A stretch of 64,000 nucleotides of DNA from the NCBI RefSeq assembly GCF_027922325.1, contig NZ_BSFL01000001.1, positions 558,001-622,000 on the forward strand, in the 5' to 3' direction. This stretch comes from Methylopila turkensis (lineage in GTDB: Bacteria; Pseudomonadota; Alphaproteobacteria; Rhizobiales; Methylopilaceae). The notes beneath the pieces are model-generated. The model did not search any database and was not told the DNA's origin. It saw only the letters and a program-made list of their open reading frames with translations. The stretch's first letter is position 1; each line of letters opens with the position of its first letter. Both the position numbers and the translations under genes were made by a program. Positions 17,220-28,049 of the stretch are shown here, piece after piece.

Positions 17220-17460
17220 CGATCGACCTCCGTTCCTTCACCGAAGCGGGCCGCATGCTGACGACCGAGATCGCCTCGGTCCCAAGCCGGGCGAAGATCA
17301 CCGTGACGACGCCGTCCAGTTCGCCGATCGCATAAAGCCGGCCGCCTTTGGCCGGCCCGATCGCCGCGCGGGCGAAGAACTCCAGCGTCAGGTCGGCGAA
17401 GTCCATCGCGTGCTTCTCGATGTTCGCCAGCCGCTTCGGCTCGTCCCACGTGATGATCAT
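17212..17460 (-). CDS. brnT: BrnT family ribonuclease toxin
   Basis: BrnT (DUF497) is a small RelE-fold ribonuclease that arrests translation under stress. The 82-aa product has the family pattern: an N-terminal ITWDEPKRLANIEKHAMDFA, a central strand region (RLYAIGELDGVVTVIFA) and the C-terminal SMRPASVKERRSI. The start codon directly touches an 18-bp operator palindrome, leaving no room for a normal ribosome site. Translation may therefore be leaderless or weak, which would keep toxin levels low. Confidence 0.92.
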   Translation of the reverse strand: MIITWDEPKRLANIEKHAMDFADLTLEFFARAAIGPAKGGRLYAIGELDGVVTVIFARLGTEAISVVSMRPASVKERRSIDG

Positions 17461-17478
17461 AACCTGTATATACAGGTT
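17461..17478. promoter_or_regulatory. brnTA operator palindrome
   Basis: AACCTGTATATACAGGTT is a perfect 18-bp palindrome immediately upstream of the brnT ATG. By family behaviour it should be bound by the BrnA RHH domain for autoregulation. The TATATA centre may also serve as the -10 element. Confidence 0.8.
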
Positions 17479-17571
17479 GCAGGTTCAAGACGCAGCTCAA
17501 ACAATGGCGCGAGGCGGGGCGGCGGAATCGGCCGGCCGAATGCGCGGTACCGAAATCGAGGAAGGTCGCGA

Positions 17572-17961
17572 ATGATGGGCGCGAGCGGAGGCTGTCTGTG
17601 CGGGGGCGTGCGGTACCGGATCTCCGGCGCGCTGTCGCAGCCGATCGCGTGCCATTGCTCGCAATGCGCGCGCACGAGCGGCAGCCATGCGGTGATGTCG
17701 GCGTGCCGGGCCGCAGACCTCACGCTGCTCTCCGACGAGACGCTCGCCTGGCACCAGTCGTCGGAAGGCGTGCGGCGCGGCTTCTGCGGGCGCTGCGGCG
17801 GCAATCTGTTCTGGCAGGCGGAGCCGGGCGAGGAGATCTACGTCACCGCCGGCACGCTCGACGCGCCGACCGGGCTCAGGCTCGCCGAGCACATCTATGT
17901 CGGCTCGAAGTCGGACTATTACGACATCGCCGACGGCCTGCCGCAGAAGCAGGAGTGGTGA
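17572..17961 (+). CDS. GFA (glutathione-dependent formaldehyde-activating enzyme) family protein
   Basis: A zinc-binding Mss4-like fold protein. Most members have no proven formaldehyde activity, so the family name should not be read as function. The 129-aa product has the metal ligands in order: CLC at residues 8-10, CHCSQC at 27-32 and CGRC at 72-75, then the family ending LAEHIYVGSKSDYYDI. AGGAAGG lies six bases before the ATG pair; I chose the first. It is divergent from brnT. Confidence 0.88.
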   Translation: MMGASGGCLCGGVRYRISGALSQPIACHCSQCARTSGSHAVMSACRAADLTLLSDETLAWHQSSEGVRRGFCGRCGGNLFWQAEPGEEIYVTAGTLDAPTGLRLAEHIYVGSKSDYYDIADGLPQKQEW

Positions 17962-17980
17962 CGTCGGCGCGAAGGCCCGC

Positions 17981-18289
17981 TCAGGCGGTGGCGACGAGCG
18001 TCGGTTCGGCGACCTTCGCGCCGAGCGTATCGATGTAGGCGCGCAGCCTCAGGCGGGCCTCGTCGGGGGTCTGCTGCACCGTCACGCCGGTCGCGATGTC
18101 GACCGTGCGGAAGATCAGGCTGTTGGTGGCCGCGTCGATATCGACCCGCCGCTCCGACGGCGTCGGGGCGGCGAACGCCGCCGGCTCTGGGTCGTTCGCG
18201 CGCTCAGGCAGCCGTTCCGGCGTCGGCTGCGCCGCGACGACGCGGATCGGCTGCGAGGCGGGCGCGAACGAACCGATGCCCGTATCCAT
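17981..18289 (-). CDS. FlaG-like flagellar protein (tentative)
   Basis: A 102-aa protein with GGGAGG before the ATG at 18289. The N-terminal half is Pro/Ala-rich and disordered. The C-terminal half (VDIDAATNSLIFRTVDIATG, then VTVQQTPDEARLRLRAYI) resembles the FlaG pattern of a strand, a T/DxxTG turn and a Q-x-P segment. It lies downstream of the flgI-cheL-flgN-like genes with a CtrA-like box 66 bp upstream. These two points support a flagellar role, but the family call is only moderate. Confidence 0.55.
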   Translation of the reverse strand: MDTGIGSFAPASQPIRVVAAQPTPERLPERANDPEPAAFAAPTPSERRVDIDAATNSLIFRTVDIATGVTVQQTPDEARLRLRAYIDTLGAKVAEPTLVATA

Positions 18290-18354
18290 GGCGTCCTCCC
18301 TCGGACCGCTCGCGGGACCCTTCGTCCGCAATACGCAGTCTGACGGAGGCCGCG

Positions 18355-18369
18355 TTAAGGCGGCGTTAG
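18355..18369 (+). promoter_or_regulatory. CtrA-like box upstream of the FlaG-like gene
   Basis: TTAA-N7-TTAG on the plus strand is one base from the CtrA consensus. It is in the 137-bp gap between two minus-strand flagellar genes. Confidence 0.4.
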
Positions 18370-18426
18370 GAGGTTGGGTTAACGGCGGATCATTTCGATC
18401 CCGCGAATCATTTCGTATTCGAGCGA

Positions 18427-18900
18427 TCAGCTCGTGCGCGACAGCGCCATCGGCGCGGCCGCCGGCCGGCCATAGGCGCCGCCGCGGGCGTCGTAGGTCT
18501 TCGGCGCGGCCCGGCCGCCGATCTCCTCCGAGACGCCGCGCAGCAGGCTTTCGGCCACGGAGCGCGCGGTGCCCAGCACGGCGAGGTTCTCGTCGAGCGC
18601 GGAGCGGAAGGCGGCGTGCATCCGCTCGATCTCCTCGAGCTGCTCGCGCGGCTGGGCGGCGATCGCGTCGCCCGCGCCCGACACCGCGCCGACGTCGAGC
18701 ATGTAGCGGCTCGACAGCGCGCCCTTTTCGACCTCGAGCGCGCGGGCGGCCTGGTAGGCGCCGGAGCGGACGAGGCGCGTCTCCTCGACCACCACGCCGG
18801 TGAGCCGCTCGACGGTGTCGGCGAGCCGCGACAGCAGCGCCGCCGCCTCCTCAACCGAGAGCTCGGGGCGGGGCGCGGGGACATGACGGCCGGCGTGCAT
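18427..18900 (-). CDS. FlgN-like flagellar protein
   Basis: A 157-aa, mostly helical protein directly downstream of the rod-binding gene. The ATG at 18900 has AAGGAAG upstream and lies 4 bp after the preceding stop, so it belongs to the flgI operon. Residues 10-60 (SVEEAAALLSRLADTVERLT, then VVVEETRLVRSG) and the EVEKGALSSRY segment resemble the FlgN export-chaperone fold, in which a Glu/Lys-rich helix precedes the substrate-binding helix. The assignment rests on pattern and context rather than on strong motifs. Confidence 0.6.
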   Translation of the reverse strand: MHAGRHVPAPRPELSVEEAAALLSRLADTVERLTGVVVEETRLVRSGAYQAARALEVEKGALSSRYMLDVGAVSGAGDAIAAQPREQLEEIERMHAAFRSALDENLAVLGTARSVAESLLRGVSEEIGGRAAPKTYDARGGAYGRPAAAPMALSRTS

Positions 18901-18904
18901 GGCG

Positions 18905-19219
18905 TCAGCTTCCTTTCTGGAGAGAGAGCAGTTCGGACCGAACATGATCCGCGAGGCCGACGCCTCCGGCGGACGCGACCGAACGGCCGTACTGGTCGGC
19001 GAGCATGGAGCGGTAGGCGTCGGTCCCGGGCCCGCCGCCGAGCGGGCCGTCGTCGCCGAGGCCGGAAAACATCGACTGCATCATCTGCGTCAGGAACACG
19101 GCCTCGAAGTCCACCGCGGCGGCGTCGAGGCGGGAGGCCGCCTTCGCCTGCGGATGGGCGTCGTAGGTCGTCAGCGCGCCGAGCGCGGCGGGGGTCGGCG
19201 AAGTCGCGGTCGCGGCCAT
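18905..19219 (-). CDS. Rod-binding protein (FlgJ N-terminal domain, CheL type)
   Basis: A 104-aa protein that consists only of the rod-capping part of FlgJ and lacks the muramidase domain, as is usual in alphaproteobacteria (CheL). The signature AAVDFEAVFLTQMMQSMF is followed by YRSMLADQYGRSVASAGGVG. The ATG at 19219 overlaps the flgI stop (TGATG); a GTG one codon earlier is also possible. The coupling to flgI supports assembly of the rod and P-ring together. Confidence 0.88.
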   Translation of the reverse strand: MAATATSPTPAALGALTTYDAHPQAKAASRLDAAAVDFEAVFLTQMMQSMFSGLGDDGPLGGGPGTDAYRSMLADQYGRSVASAGGVGLADHVRSELLSLQKGS

Positions 19220-20481
19220 CACATCACCTCGATCTCGGCCTGCAGCGCGCCCGCGGCCTTGATCGCCTGCAGGATCGCGATCAGGTCGCGCGGGCCGACG
19301 CCAATCGCGTTCAAGCCGTCCACGAGCTGGCGCAGGTTCACGCCCTCCCGCAGCACGGCGAGCCGGCGGTTCGCGTCGGTGTCGACCGAGACGCTGGTGC
19401 GCGGCACGACCGTCGTCTCACCGTCGCTGAACGGCTCCGGCTGGCTGACGATCGGGTCCTCGGTGATGGTGACGGTGAGGTTGCCCTGCGCCACGGCGAC
19501 CGTGGAGACCCTTACGTCCTGGCCCATCACGATGATGCCGGAGCGCTCGTCGATGACGATCTTGGCGATCTGGTCGGGCTCGACCCGGAGCTGCTCGATC
19601 TCGGTCAGAAGCTGGACGATGTTGCCCTGGAAGTTCTTCGGGACCTGGATCGCGACCGTCGACGGATCGAGCGGTTCGGCGACGCCGGAGCCGATGAAGT
19701 CGTTGATCCCGGCCGCGATCCGCCGCGCGGTGGTGAGGTCCGGGTTGCGCAGGGCGAGCCGGACCGTCGTCAGGTTCGCGAGCGAGAACGGGATCTCGCG
19801 CTCGATCAGGCCGCCGTTCGAGATCCGCCCCGTGGTCGGCACGCCGCGCACGATCTGCGCCGCCTCGCCTTGCGCGTTGAAGCCGATCACGGCGACCGAC
19901 CCCTGAGCGACCGAATAGACTTCGCCGTCGGCGCCCATCAGCGGCGTCACGATCAGCGTGCCGCCCTGCAGGCTGGTGGCGTCGCCGAGCGCGGAGACGG
20001 TGACGTCGAGCCGGGTGCCCTGCGTGCCGAAGGGCGGCAGGTTCGCCGTCACCATCACCGCCGCGACGTTCTTGGTGCGCAGCGTCGCGCCGCGGGTGTT
20101 GACGCCGAGCCGCTCCAGCATCGACTGCAGGGACTGCTTGGTGAAGGGCGCGGCGTTCAGGCTGTCGCCGGTGCCGTTGAGGCCGACCACGAGGCCGTAG
20201 CCCACGAGCTGGTTTTCGCGCACGCCCTCGATGTCGGTCAGGTCCTTGATACGCGAGGTCACGCCGCCGCGGGTCGGGCCGCCGTCGTCCTGGCCGGCGA
20301 AGGCGCGCTTGCGGGCGACGCTCTTGCGGATGTCGACGCGAACGCCGGACTCGTCGCGCGCGCTCGCGCCGGGAACCACGCCGACCGCCGGGTCCGCGGC
20401 CTGCGCGGGCGCCGCGGCGCCCAGCGCGACGGCGAGCGCCATCGCGAGGGCCGGGAGGCGGGACAGGGCGGGAAGGCGCAT
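19219..20481 (-). CDS. flgI: Flagellar P-ring protein FlgI
   Basis: FlgI forms the periplasmic ring around the flagellar rod. The ATG at 20481 gives 420 aa with a clear signal peptide cut after APAQA near residue 28. Family stretches include RIKDLTDIEGVRENQLVGYG, LVVGLNGTGD, NVAAVMVTANLPPF and the C-terminal VNLRQLVDGLNAIGVGPRDL. Longer upstream starts would hide the signal peptide. It heads a flgI-cheL-flgN-like operon transcribed away from fliX, with a CtrA box between them. Confidence 0.96.
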   Translation of the reverse strand: MRLPALSRLPALAMALAVALGAAAPAQAADPAVGVVPGASARDESGVRVDIRKSVARKRAFAGQDDGGPTRGGVTSRIKDLTDIEGVRENQLVGYGLVVGLNGTGDSLNAAPFTKQSLQSMLERLGVNTRGATLRTKNVAAVMVTANLPPFGTQGTRLDVTVSALGDATSLQGGTLIVTPLMGADGEVYSVAQGSVAVIGFNAQGEAAQIVRGVPTTGRISNGGLIEREIPFSLANLTTVRLALRNPDLTTARRIAAGINDFIGSGVAEPLDPSTVAIQVPKNFQGNIVQLLTEIEQLRVEPDQIAKIVIDERSGIIVMGQDVRVSTVAVAQGNLTVTITEDPIVSQPEPFSDGETTVVPRTSVSVDTDANRRLAVLREGVNLRQLVDGLNAIGVGPRDLIAILQAIKAAGALQAEIEVM

Positions 20482-20653
20482 GGCGTGCGGTCCGGATACG
20501 CGGGAGACGAAGCTCGGGCTCCCCCTCCCCTTGCGAAAGCCGTGCCGGAGCCGCCGCGGCAAGACGATCTTGGCGAGGCGACGTCGCGGGCCTCAAGCGC
20601 GGCGAAAGCGCGCCGGCAGAATTAACCCTGGGGCCGGCAAATTCTGCCGAGGG

Positions 20654-20669
20654 TTAACGCCGGGTTAAC
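20654..20669 (+). promoter_or_regulatory. CtrA box between flgI and fliX
   Basis: TTAA-CGCCGGG-TTAAC exactly fits TTAA-N7-TTAAC. It lies 60 bp before fliX and 173 bp before flgI, in the divergent control region. In Caulobacter the fliX/flgI promoters are CtrA-controlled. Another half-site, TTAACCC, lies at 20622-20628. Confidence 0.75.
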
Positions 20670-20728
20670 CATACCGCCGCCATGGTCTCCGGACGCCGGA
20701 GGTCCGGCTCTGCGGGGACGCCAGCCAC

Positions 20729-21139
20729 ATGCGGATCGAAGGTCCTGGACGCCTGACGCCCGGCGGCGCAGCCGCGTCGCGCGCGCCCGCCGCGGGGTCG
20801 GGCTTTCGCCTGGGCGACGCGCCGACGTCCAGCCCGGCCGGCGCCCCGACCGCGGTGCGGCAGAGCCCCGGGATCGACGCGCTGCTGGCGCTGCAGGCCG
20901 TTCAGGAGCCGCCGGCCGAGCGCAGGCGGCGCGAGCTGAAGCGCGGCCGCGGCCTGCTCGACAGTCTCGACGAGCTCAAGATCGCGACGCTCGAAGGCCG
21001 CGCCGATCTGCCGACCCTGACCGCGCTGGCGGACCGCCTCGCCGCCCGGAGCGAACAGACCGGCGACCGCGGACTGGACGACGCGCTGGCCGCGATCGAA
21101 CTCCGCGCCCGCGTCGAACTCGCCAAGCGCGGCGCCTGA
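20729..21139 (+). CDS. fliX: Flagellar assembly regulator FliX
   Basis: FliX couples completion of early flagellar structures to late gene expression, in Caulobacter through FlbD. The 136-aa product has the family N-terminus MRIEGPGR, a low-complexity Ala/Pro region, and a helical C-terminal half (GIDALLALQAVQEPPAERRR, RGRGLLDSLDELKI, LDDALAAIELRARVELAKR). Divergent placement from flgI is the classic arrangement. No flbD is present in the window. Confidence 0.9.
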   Translation: MRIEGPGRLTPGGAAASRAPAAGSGFRLGDAPTSSPAGAPTAVRQSPGIDALLALQAVQEPPAERRRRELKRGRGLLDSLDELKIATLEGRADLPTLTALADRLAARSEQTGDRGLDDALAAIELRARVELAKRGA

Positions 21140-21230
21140 CGGCGCGCGTTTTCGGACCGGACCAGCGAACGGGATTTTATGTAACAAAAATTACGTACTG
21201 ATATCAAAGGCTTCCCGAATAAATCCGCAA

Positions 21231-21259
21231 TTGTGGAGAACGCCTGACGTGGCTATATT
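21231..21259 (+). promoter_or_regulatory. Candidate promoter of dksA
   Basis: TTGTGG (21231-21236), a 17-bp spacer and TATATT (21254-21259) lie 46 bp upstream of the dksA ATG in an otherwise AT-rich gap. Confidence 0.5.
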
Positions 21260-21304
21260 CCGGCCCGAACGGAACCAGCGAGCGGCGACGCCAAAGGCGG
21301 GACT

Positions 21305-21721
<417 letters not shown>

Positions 21722-21751
21722 ACCTGCTCGTCAGATCAACCCAACGACGCG

Positions 21752-21785
21752 ACGCCCCGGCCGACTAAACCGGGGCGTTTGTGTT
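21752..21785 (+). terminator. Rho-independent terminator of dksA
   Basis: ACGCCCCGG and CCGGGGCGT form a 9-bp stem with a 9-nt loop, followed by a TTGTGTTT tract. It is 30 bases after the dksA stop. Confidence 0.85.
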
Positions 21786-21914
21786 TCCGGCCGCAAGTAT
21801 TTTGCAGTGCGGCAGACACTCTTAGAGACCGCTAACAAAACGAATTAATGCCGATTTTAAGCTAAGGGGAGATGACAACTAGGCGACGCAGGCTATCTGA
21901 TAGCTTTACGCGTT

Positions 21915-22160
21915 ATGGGAAAGGCTCCACGGCTCGGGAAGCGCAGTATGCAGCATCTGGCCGCAAACGTCGTCGAAAGTCTCGCGATGCGCATCTTCGC
22001 ACGCGACCATCCCCGTCGCGCCTGGCGGCTGAGCGACGCCGCAGCGCCGCGCCACGATCACGAAGGCTTCGCTTCGCAGGAAGAGCGCGAGCTCTACAAA
22101 GCCTTCGCCTGGAACCGCCTGCACGAGAGCCAGAAGGCGCTCGACCGCCGGCGCCGCTGA
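21915..22160 (+). CDS. Small conserved-looking hypothetical protein
   Basis: An 81-aa basic, helical protein with no recognised family. The more ordered C-terminal half contains HEGFASQEERELYKAFAWNR and ESQKALDRRRR. An alternative ATG at 21948 would give 70 aa. It converges on glyS, whose end is 16 bp away. The AT-rich gap upstream (21786-21914) could hold its promoter, but no clear ribosome site is visible. The overlapping frame beginning at 21872 looks non-coding. Confidence 0.5.
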   Translation: MGKAPRLGKRSMQHLAANVVESLAMRIFARDHPRRAWRLSDAAAPRHDHEGFASQEERELYKAFAWNRLHESQKALDRRRR

Positions 22161-22176
22161 GGCGCGCGCCCCACCG

Positions 22177-24246
22177 TCAGCCCGCGATGCGGTCGAAATC
22201 GGCGACGGCGCGGGTGGCGCGGCGCAGGCGCGCGAGCAGGCGAAGACGGTTCGCCCGCAGCGCCGGCTCCGGCGCGTTGACCATGATGCCGTCGAAGAAG
22301 GCGTCCACCTCCGGCCTGAGCTTCGCAAGCGCCGCGGTCGCGGCGGGGAAGTCTTCCGCCGCCAGCGCAGCGGCCGCCGCGGGCTCCGCCACGTCGAGCG
22401 CCGCCGACAGCGCGCCTTCGGCCGGCTCCACGAACAGCGCCGGATCGGGCGCGTCCTCGAACGCGCCGGCGCCGTCCTTTTTTTCCTCGGCCTTCAGAAT
22501 GTTGGCGGCGCGGCGGTAGCCCGCCAGCAGGTTCTTGCCGTCCTCGGTCGACAGCAGCGTCTCCAGCGCCTCCACCCGGCGCACGATCAGCACAAGGTCG
22601 TCATGGGACGACCCGTCGCCCGCCGCGAACACGGCGTCGACCAGATCGGGCCGCTTGCCCTGCTCGCGAAGCTGGACTTTGAGGCGATCGGCGAGGAAGG
22701 CGAGGAGATCGTCGCCGATTGCCGCCTCCGACGCGCCACTGACCACGTCCAGAAGCCTCAGCCGCAACCCGTTCTCCAGAATGATCCGCACGACTCCGAG
22801 GGCCGCCCGCCGCAGCGCGTAGGGGTCCTTGCTGCCCGTGGGCTTCTCGTCGATCGCCCAGAAGCCGACCAGCGTGTCGATCTTGTCGGCCAAGGCCACC
22901 GCGATGGAGACGGGGGCGGTGGGGATGCGGTCCGACGGGCCCTGCGGCTTGTAGTGCTCCTCCAACGCGGCGGCGATCTCGGGGTCGAGACCCTCGGCGG
23001 CGGCGTAATAGCGGCCCATCAGGCCCTGAAGCTCGGGGAACTCGCCGACCATCTCGGTGACGAGGTCGGCCTTGGCGAGCCGGGCGGCGGCCTCCGCCTT
23101 CGCCGGATCGGCCCCCACCAGCGGGGCGAGCTCCTTCGCGAGCCTCGCGATGCGCTCCACCCGCTCGTACTGGGTGCCGAGCTTGGCGTGGAAGGTGATG
23201 CTTTTCAGCTTCTCAAGCCGAGCCTCAAGAGGCGTCTTCTTGTCCGTCTCCCAGAAGAAGCGGGCGTCGGAGAGCCTGGCGCGCACCACGCGCTCGTTGC
23301 CGTGGACGATGACCGCGCCGCCGTCGGTGGCGTCGAGGTTCGCGACCAGAATGAAGCGGTTGGTCAGCCGACCGGTCGCCGGGTCCTTCAGCACGAAGCA
23401 CTTCTGGTTGGCGCGGATGGTGGCGCGGATCACCTCGTCCGGCACGTCGAGGAACTCGGCCTCGAACTGGCCCATGAGCACCACCGGCCATTCCACGAGA
23501 CCGGCGACCTCCTCCACCAGCGCCTCGTCCTCGACCAGATCGAGGTTCTGGGCGTTGGCGAGGGTGCGGGCGTCGGCGCGGATGATGTCCCGCCGACGCT
23601 CGGCGTCGAGCACCACGCGGGCCTTTTCGAGGCTCGCGACGTAGTCGTCGAAGCGCTTCACGCGGATCTCGCCCGGCGCGTGCACCCGATGGCCGCGGGT
23701 GACGTCGCCGGAGGCGATCCCGTCGATCTCGAAGCGGACGATGTCGGGCTCCTCCTGCGGAACCCCGAAGGTCGCGACGATCGAATGCAGCGGCCGCACC
23801 CAGCGGAGCGTCCCCTCGCCCCAGCGCATGGACTTCGGCCAGGGGAAGGCGCGCACGATGGCGGGCACGATCTCGGCGATCACCTCGGTCGTGGCCGCGC
23901 CGTGCTTGTGGATGCGCGCGACGTAGAAGTCGCCCTTGGGGTCGGCCTGCACCGTCGCCTGATCGATCGAGGTCAGGCCCGCCGCCTTGAGGAAGCCCTC
24001 CAGCGCCTTTTCCGGCGCGCCGACGCGAGGGCCCTTGCGCTCCTCGTGCCGGTCCGGCTGGCGCGCCGGCAGGCCGCCGACCACCAGCGTCAGCCGGCGC
24101 GGCGTGACGAAGGCCTTGGCGCCCTCGTAGGTCAGGCCGCGCTCGACCAGCGCGTTGGTCACCAGCGCCTTCAGGTCGTCGGCGGCGCGGCCCTGCATGC
24201 GCGCGGGGATTTCTTCGCAGAACAGCTCAAGCAGAAGATCGGGCAT
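22177..24246 (-). CDS. glyS: Glycine--tRNA ligase beta subunit
   Basis: The beta subunit of the alpha2-beta2 bacterial GlyRS, which charges tRNA-Gly. The 689-aa product starts [18 protein letters not shown], the diagnostic family N-terminus. It then shows the B3/B4-like region [31 protein letters not shown], the HD-type domain [19 protein letters not shown] and a C-terminal anticodon-binding helical domain. The alpha subunit glyQ, often nearby in relatives, is not in this window. Confidence 0.96.
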   Translation of the reverse strand: MPDLLLELFCEEIPARMQGRAADDLKALVTNALVERGLTYEGAKAFVTPRRLTLVVGGLPARQPDRHEERKGPRVGAPEKALEGFLKAAGLTSIDQATVQADPKGDFYVARIHKHGAATTEVIAEIVPAIVRAFPWPKSMRWGEGTLRWVRPLHSIVATFGVPQEEPDIVRFEIDGIASGDVTRGHRVHAPGEIRVKRFDDYVASLEKARVVLDAERRRDIIRADARTLANAQNLDLVEDEALVEEVAGLVEWPVVLMGQFEAEFLDVPDEVIRATIRANQKCFVLKDPATGRLTNRFILVANLDATDGGAVIVHGNERVVRARLSDARFFWETDKKTPLEARLEKLKSITFHAKLGTQYERVERIARLAKELAPLVGADPAKAEAAARLAKADLVTEMVGEFPELQGLMGRYYAAAEGLDPEIAAALEEHYKPQGPSDRIPTAPVSIAVALADKIDTLVGFWAIDEKPTGSKDPYALRRAALGVVRIILENGLRLRLLDVVSGASEAAIGDDLLAFLADRLKVQLREQGKRPDLVDAVFAAGDGSSHDDLVLIVRRVEALETLLSTEDGKNLLAGYRRAANILKAEEKKDGAGAFEDAPDPALFVEPAEGALSAALDVAEPAAAAALAAEDFPAATAALAKLRPEVDAFFDGIMVNAPEPALRANRLRLLARLRRATRAVADFDRIAG

Positions 24247-24368
24247 GGAAAGGCGCTCTTGGCCCGCGGGCGACGAGGCGCGGGCGACAGGTCGGAGGTT
24301 CGGAGCCGTCGATAGTCGAAAGCGGACAGCGACGCCAGACCGCGGCTTGGGGCCGGCTAAGTCCGGGC

Positions 24369-25280
24369 TCAGCCCGGCAGCCGGTCGGGACCGGGGCCGA
24401 GCCGCTTGCCGCTCATGCGTTCGAGCTGGATCAGCAGCGCGGAATGGTCATAGGCCGCGCCGCCGTCGTCCCGAAGCGCCACGAACAGGTCGCGCACGGC
24501 CGCGAGCAGCGGCAGCGTCACGCCGCCGTCGGCCGCCGCGGCGAGCGCGGTGTCGAGGTCCTTCACGTGCACCCTCACCTGCCCGCCGGGGAGGAAGTCG
24601 CGCTCGATCATGCGCTGTCCGTGCTCGGCCAGGATGCGGCTTTCCGCGAAGCCGCCGCGGATCGCCTCGCGCACGGCGGCCGGGTCCGCCCCGCCGCTCG
24701 CGGCGAGCAGCAGCGCCTCGGAGACCGCGCCGATGGTGATTCCGACGATCGCCTGGTTGGCGAGCTTGGCGAGCTGGCCCGAGCCGCTCGGGCCCACGCG
24801 GAGCGCGCGGCCGAGCGGCGCGAACACCGGCGCGAGCTCCGCGATCGTGTCCTCGGCGCCGCCCGCCATGATCGCGAGCGCGCCTTCGGCCGCGCCGCGC
24901 GTGCCGCCCGACACCGGCGCGTCCACATGGCGGAGGCCGAGATCGGCCAGCCTGAGCGCATGGTCGCGCGCGGTCGGCGGCGGGATCGAGCTCATGTCGA
25001 GGACGATGGCGCCCGCCTTCATCGCCGCGGCGGCGCCGGCGGCGCCGAACAGCACCTCGCCGACGATCGGCCCGTTCTCCAGCATGGTGATGACGACGTC
25101 GGCGTTCCGGACCGCCTCGGCCGCAGTGTCTGCGACCGCGGCGCCGTCCGCGGCGAGCGGCTCGGCTTTCGACCGGGTCCGGTTCCAGACCGTGACGGGG
25201 AAGCCCGCGCCCAGCAGGCGGCGCGACATCGGCGCTCCCATCAAGCCGGTTCCGAGCAGGGCGATCCGTGGGGCGGTCAT
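24369..25280 (-). CDS. NAD(P)-dependent beta-hydroxyacid dehydrogenase (3-hydroxyisobutyrate dehydrogenase family)
   Basis: A 303-aa oxidoreductase of the GarR/GlxR/MmsB group that oxidises a beta-hydroxyacid or reduces the matching semialdehyde. The Rossmann motif is [13 protein letters not shown] (residues 10-22). The substrate-binding signature is [14 protein letters not shown], and the catalytic Lys lies in [13 protein letters not shown]. The substrate cannot be told from sequence: tartronate semialdehyde and 3-hydroxyisobutyrate are both possible. It lies upstream of glyS on the same strand. Confidence 0.88.
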   Translation of the reverse strand: MTAPRIALLGTGLMGAPMSRRLLGAGFPVTVWNRTRSKAEPLAADGAAVADTAAEAVRNADVVITMLENGPIVGEVLFGAAGAAAAMKAGAIVLDMSSIPPPTARDHALRLADLGLRHVDAPVSGGTRGAAEGALAIMAGGAEDTIAELAPVFAPLGRALRVGPSGSGQLAKLANQAIVGITIGAVSEALLLAASGGADPAAVREAIRGGFAESRILAEHGQRMIERDFLPGGQVRVHVKDLDTALAAAADGGVTLPLLAAVRDLFVALRDDGGAAYDHSALLIQLERMSGKRLGPGPDRLPG

Positions 25281-25437
25281 GGCGTCGTCCTCCGCAGCTT
25301 TTGTCCGGCGTTATGCGGGGCGGGAGCGTGGCCGCGCAAGCGCCGCCTGCGGCGGACCGTCGCCGGGGGCGGGGTTTTCATCGACGGCCGCTGCGGCGAG
25401 AGTGCCGCCCCCGCCACGTCGAACGGTGACCGCCTCC

Positions 25438-27657
<2,220 letters not shown>

Positions 27658-27717
27658 GGTCCGTCCGGAGACGGCGATCAGCGGGTTCCATCATGCCCGC
27701 GAAGACAAGCATGCCCT

Positions 27718-27837
27718 CTTGTCCCGGCCTTGAGCCGGGCCCCAGAACCTCACGGTTCTTAAACGCGACGCGACGGGCCAGCCGCGTTGGTCTTCACACG
27801 GCGGCGCGTCTGGGTCCCGGCTCAAGGCCCGGACAAG
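27718..27837. repeat. Intergenic palindromic element with 28-bp imperfect inverted ends
   Basis: The left arm (27718-27745) and right arm (27810-27837) are inverted copies with two mismatches in 28; the core is GGCCTTGAGCCGGG. This is a typical alphaproteobacterial REP/RIME-like element that may fold as RNA behind bglX. The remaining sequence of the 27658-28049 gap holds only a tiny reading frame and a hairpin. Confidence 0.7.
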
Positions 27838-27849
27838 GAGCAGGCTCAC

Positions 27850-27975
27850 TCATCCGACGCCTCGCGATCCTCGGGCGTCCAGCCGATCGAACTCGGCCAG
27901 CATGAGCGCCGCGAGATCGCCGGGCGTCTCATCCACGCGATAGGCGCGGCGCACGTCTTGAGGTGAGACCGCCAT
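27850..27975 (-). CDS. Possible 41-aa protein
   Basis: An ATG at 27975 opens a 41-codon frame beginning MAVSPQDVRRAYRVDETPGD, rich in acidic and Ala/Leu residues, downstream of the DAHP synthase gene. It has GGAG nearby (GGCGGAGACGT before the ATG). I recognise no family; it may be a gene remnant. Confidence 0.25.
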   Translation of the reverse strand: MAVSPQDVRRAYRVDETPGDLAALMLAEFDRLDARGSRGVG

Positions 27976-28001
27976 ACGTCTCCGCCAAATCTGCACGAAG
28001 G

Positions 28002-28028
28002 AAGGCGGCGCGCCGAGCGCCGCGCCTT
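28002..28028 (-). terminator. Hairpin after the DAHP synthase gene
   Basis: AAGGCG and CGCCTT close a stem with an internal 2x2 mismatch and a GCGC upper stem. It lies 21 bases beyond the stop; the T-tract is poor. Confidence 0.4.
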
Positions 28029-28049
28029 ACGCCCGCCGGATCGGAGTTC

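Noticed and set aside
18616..20625. 669-codon plus-strand open frame opposite flgI, cheL and the flgN-like gene
   Set aside because: It covers three well-supported minus-strand genes and has shadow-type composition.
21872..22519. 215-codon plus-strand frame after dksA
   Set aside because: It runs through the glyS 3' end in antisense and is mostly Arg/Ser/Ala; the shorter frame at 21915-22160 is more plausible.
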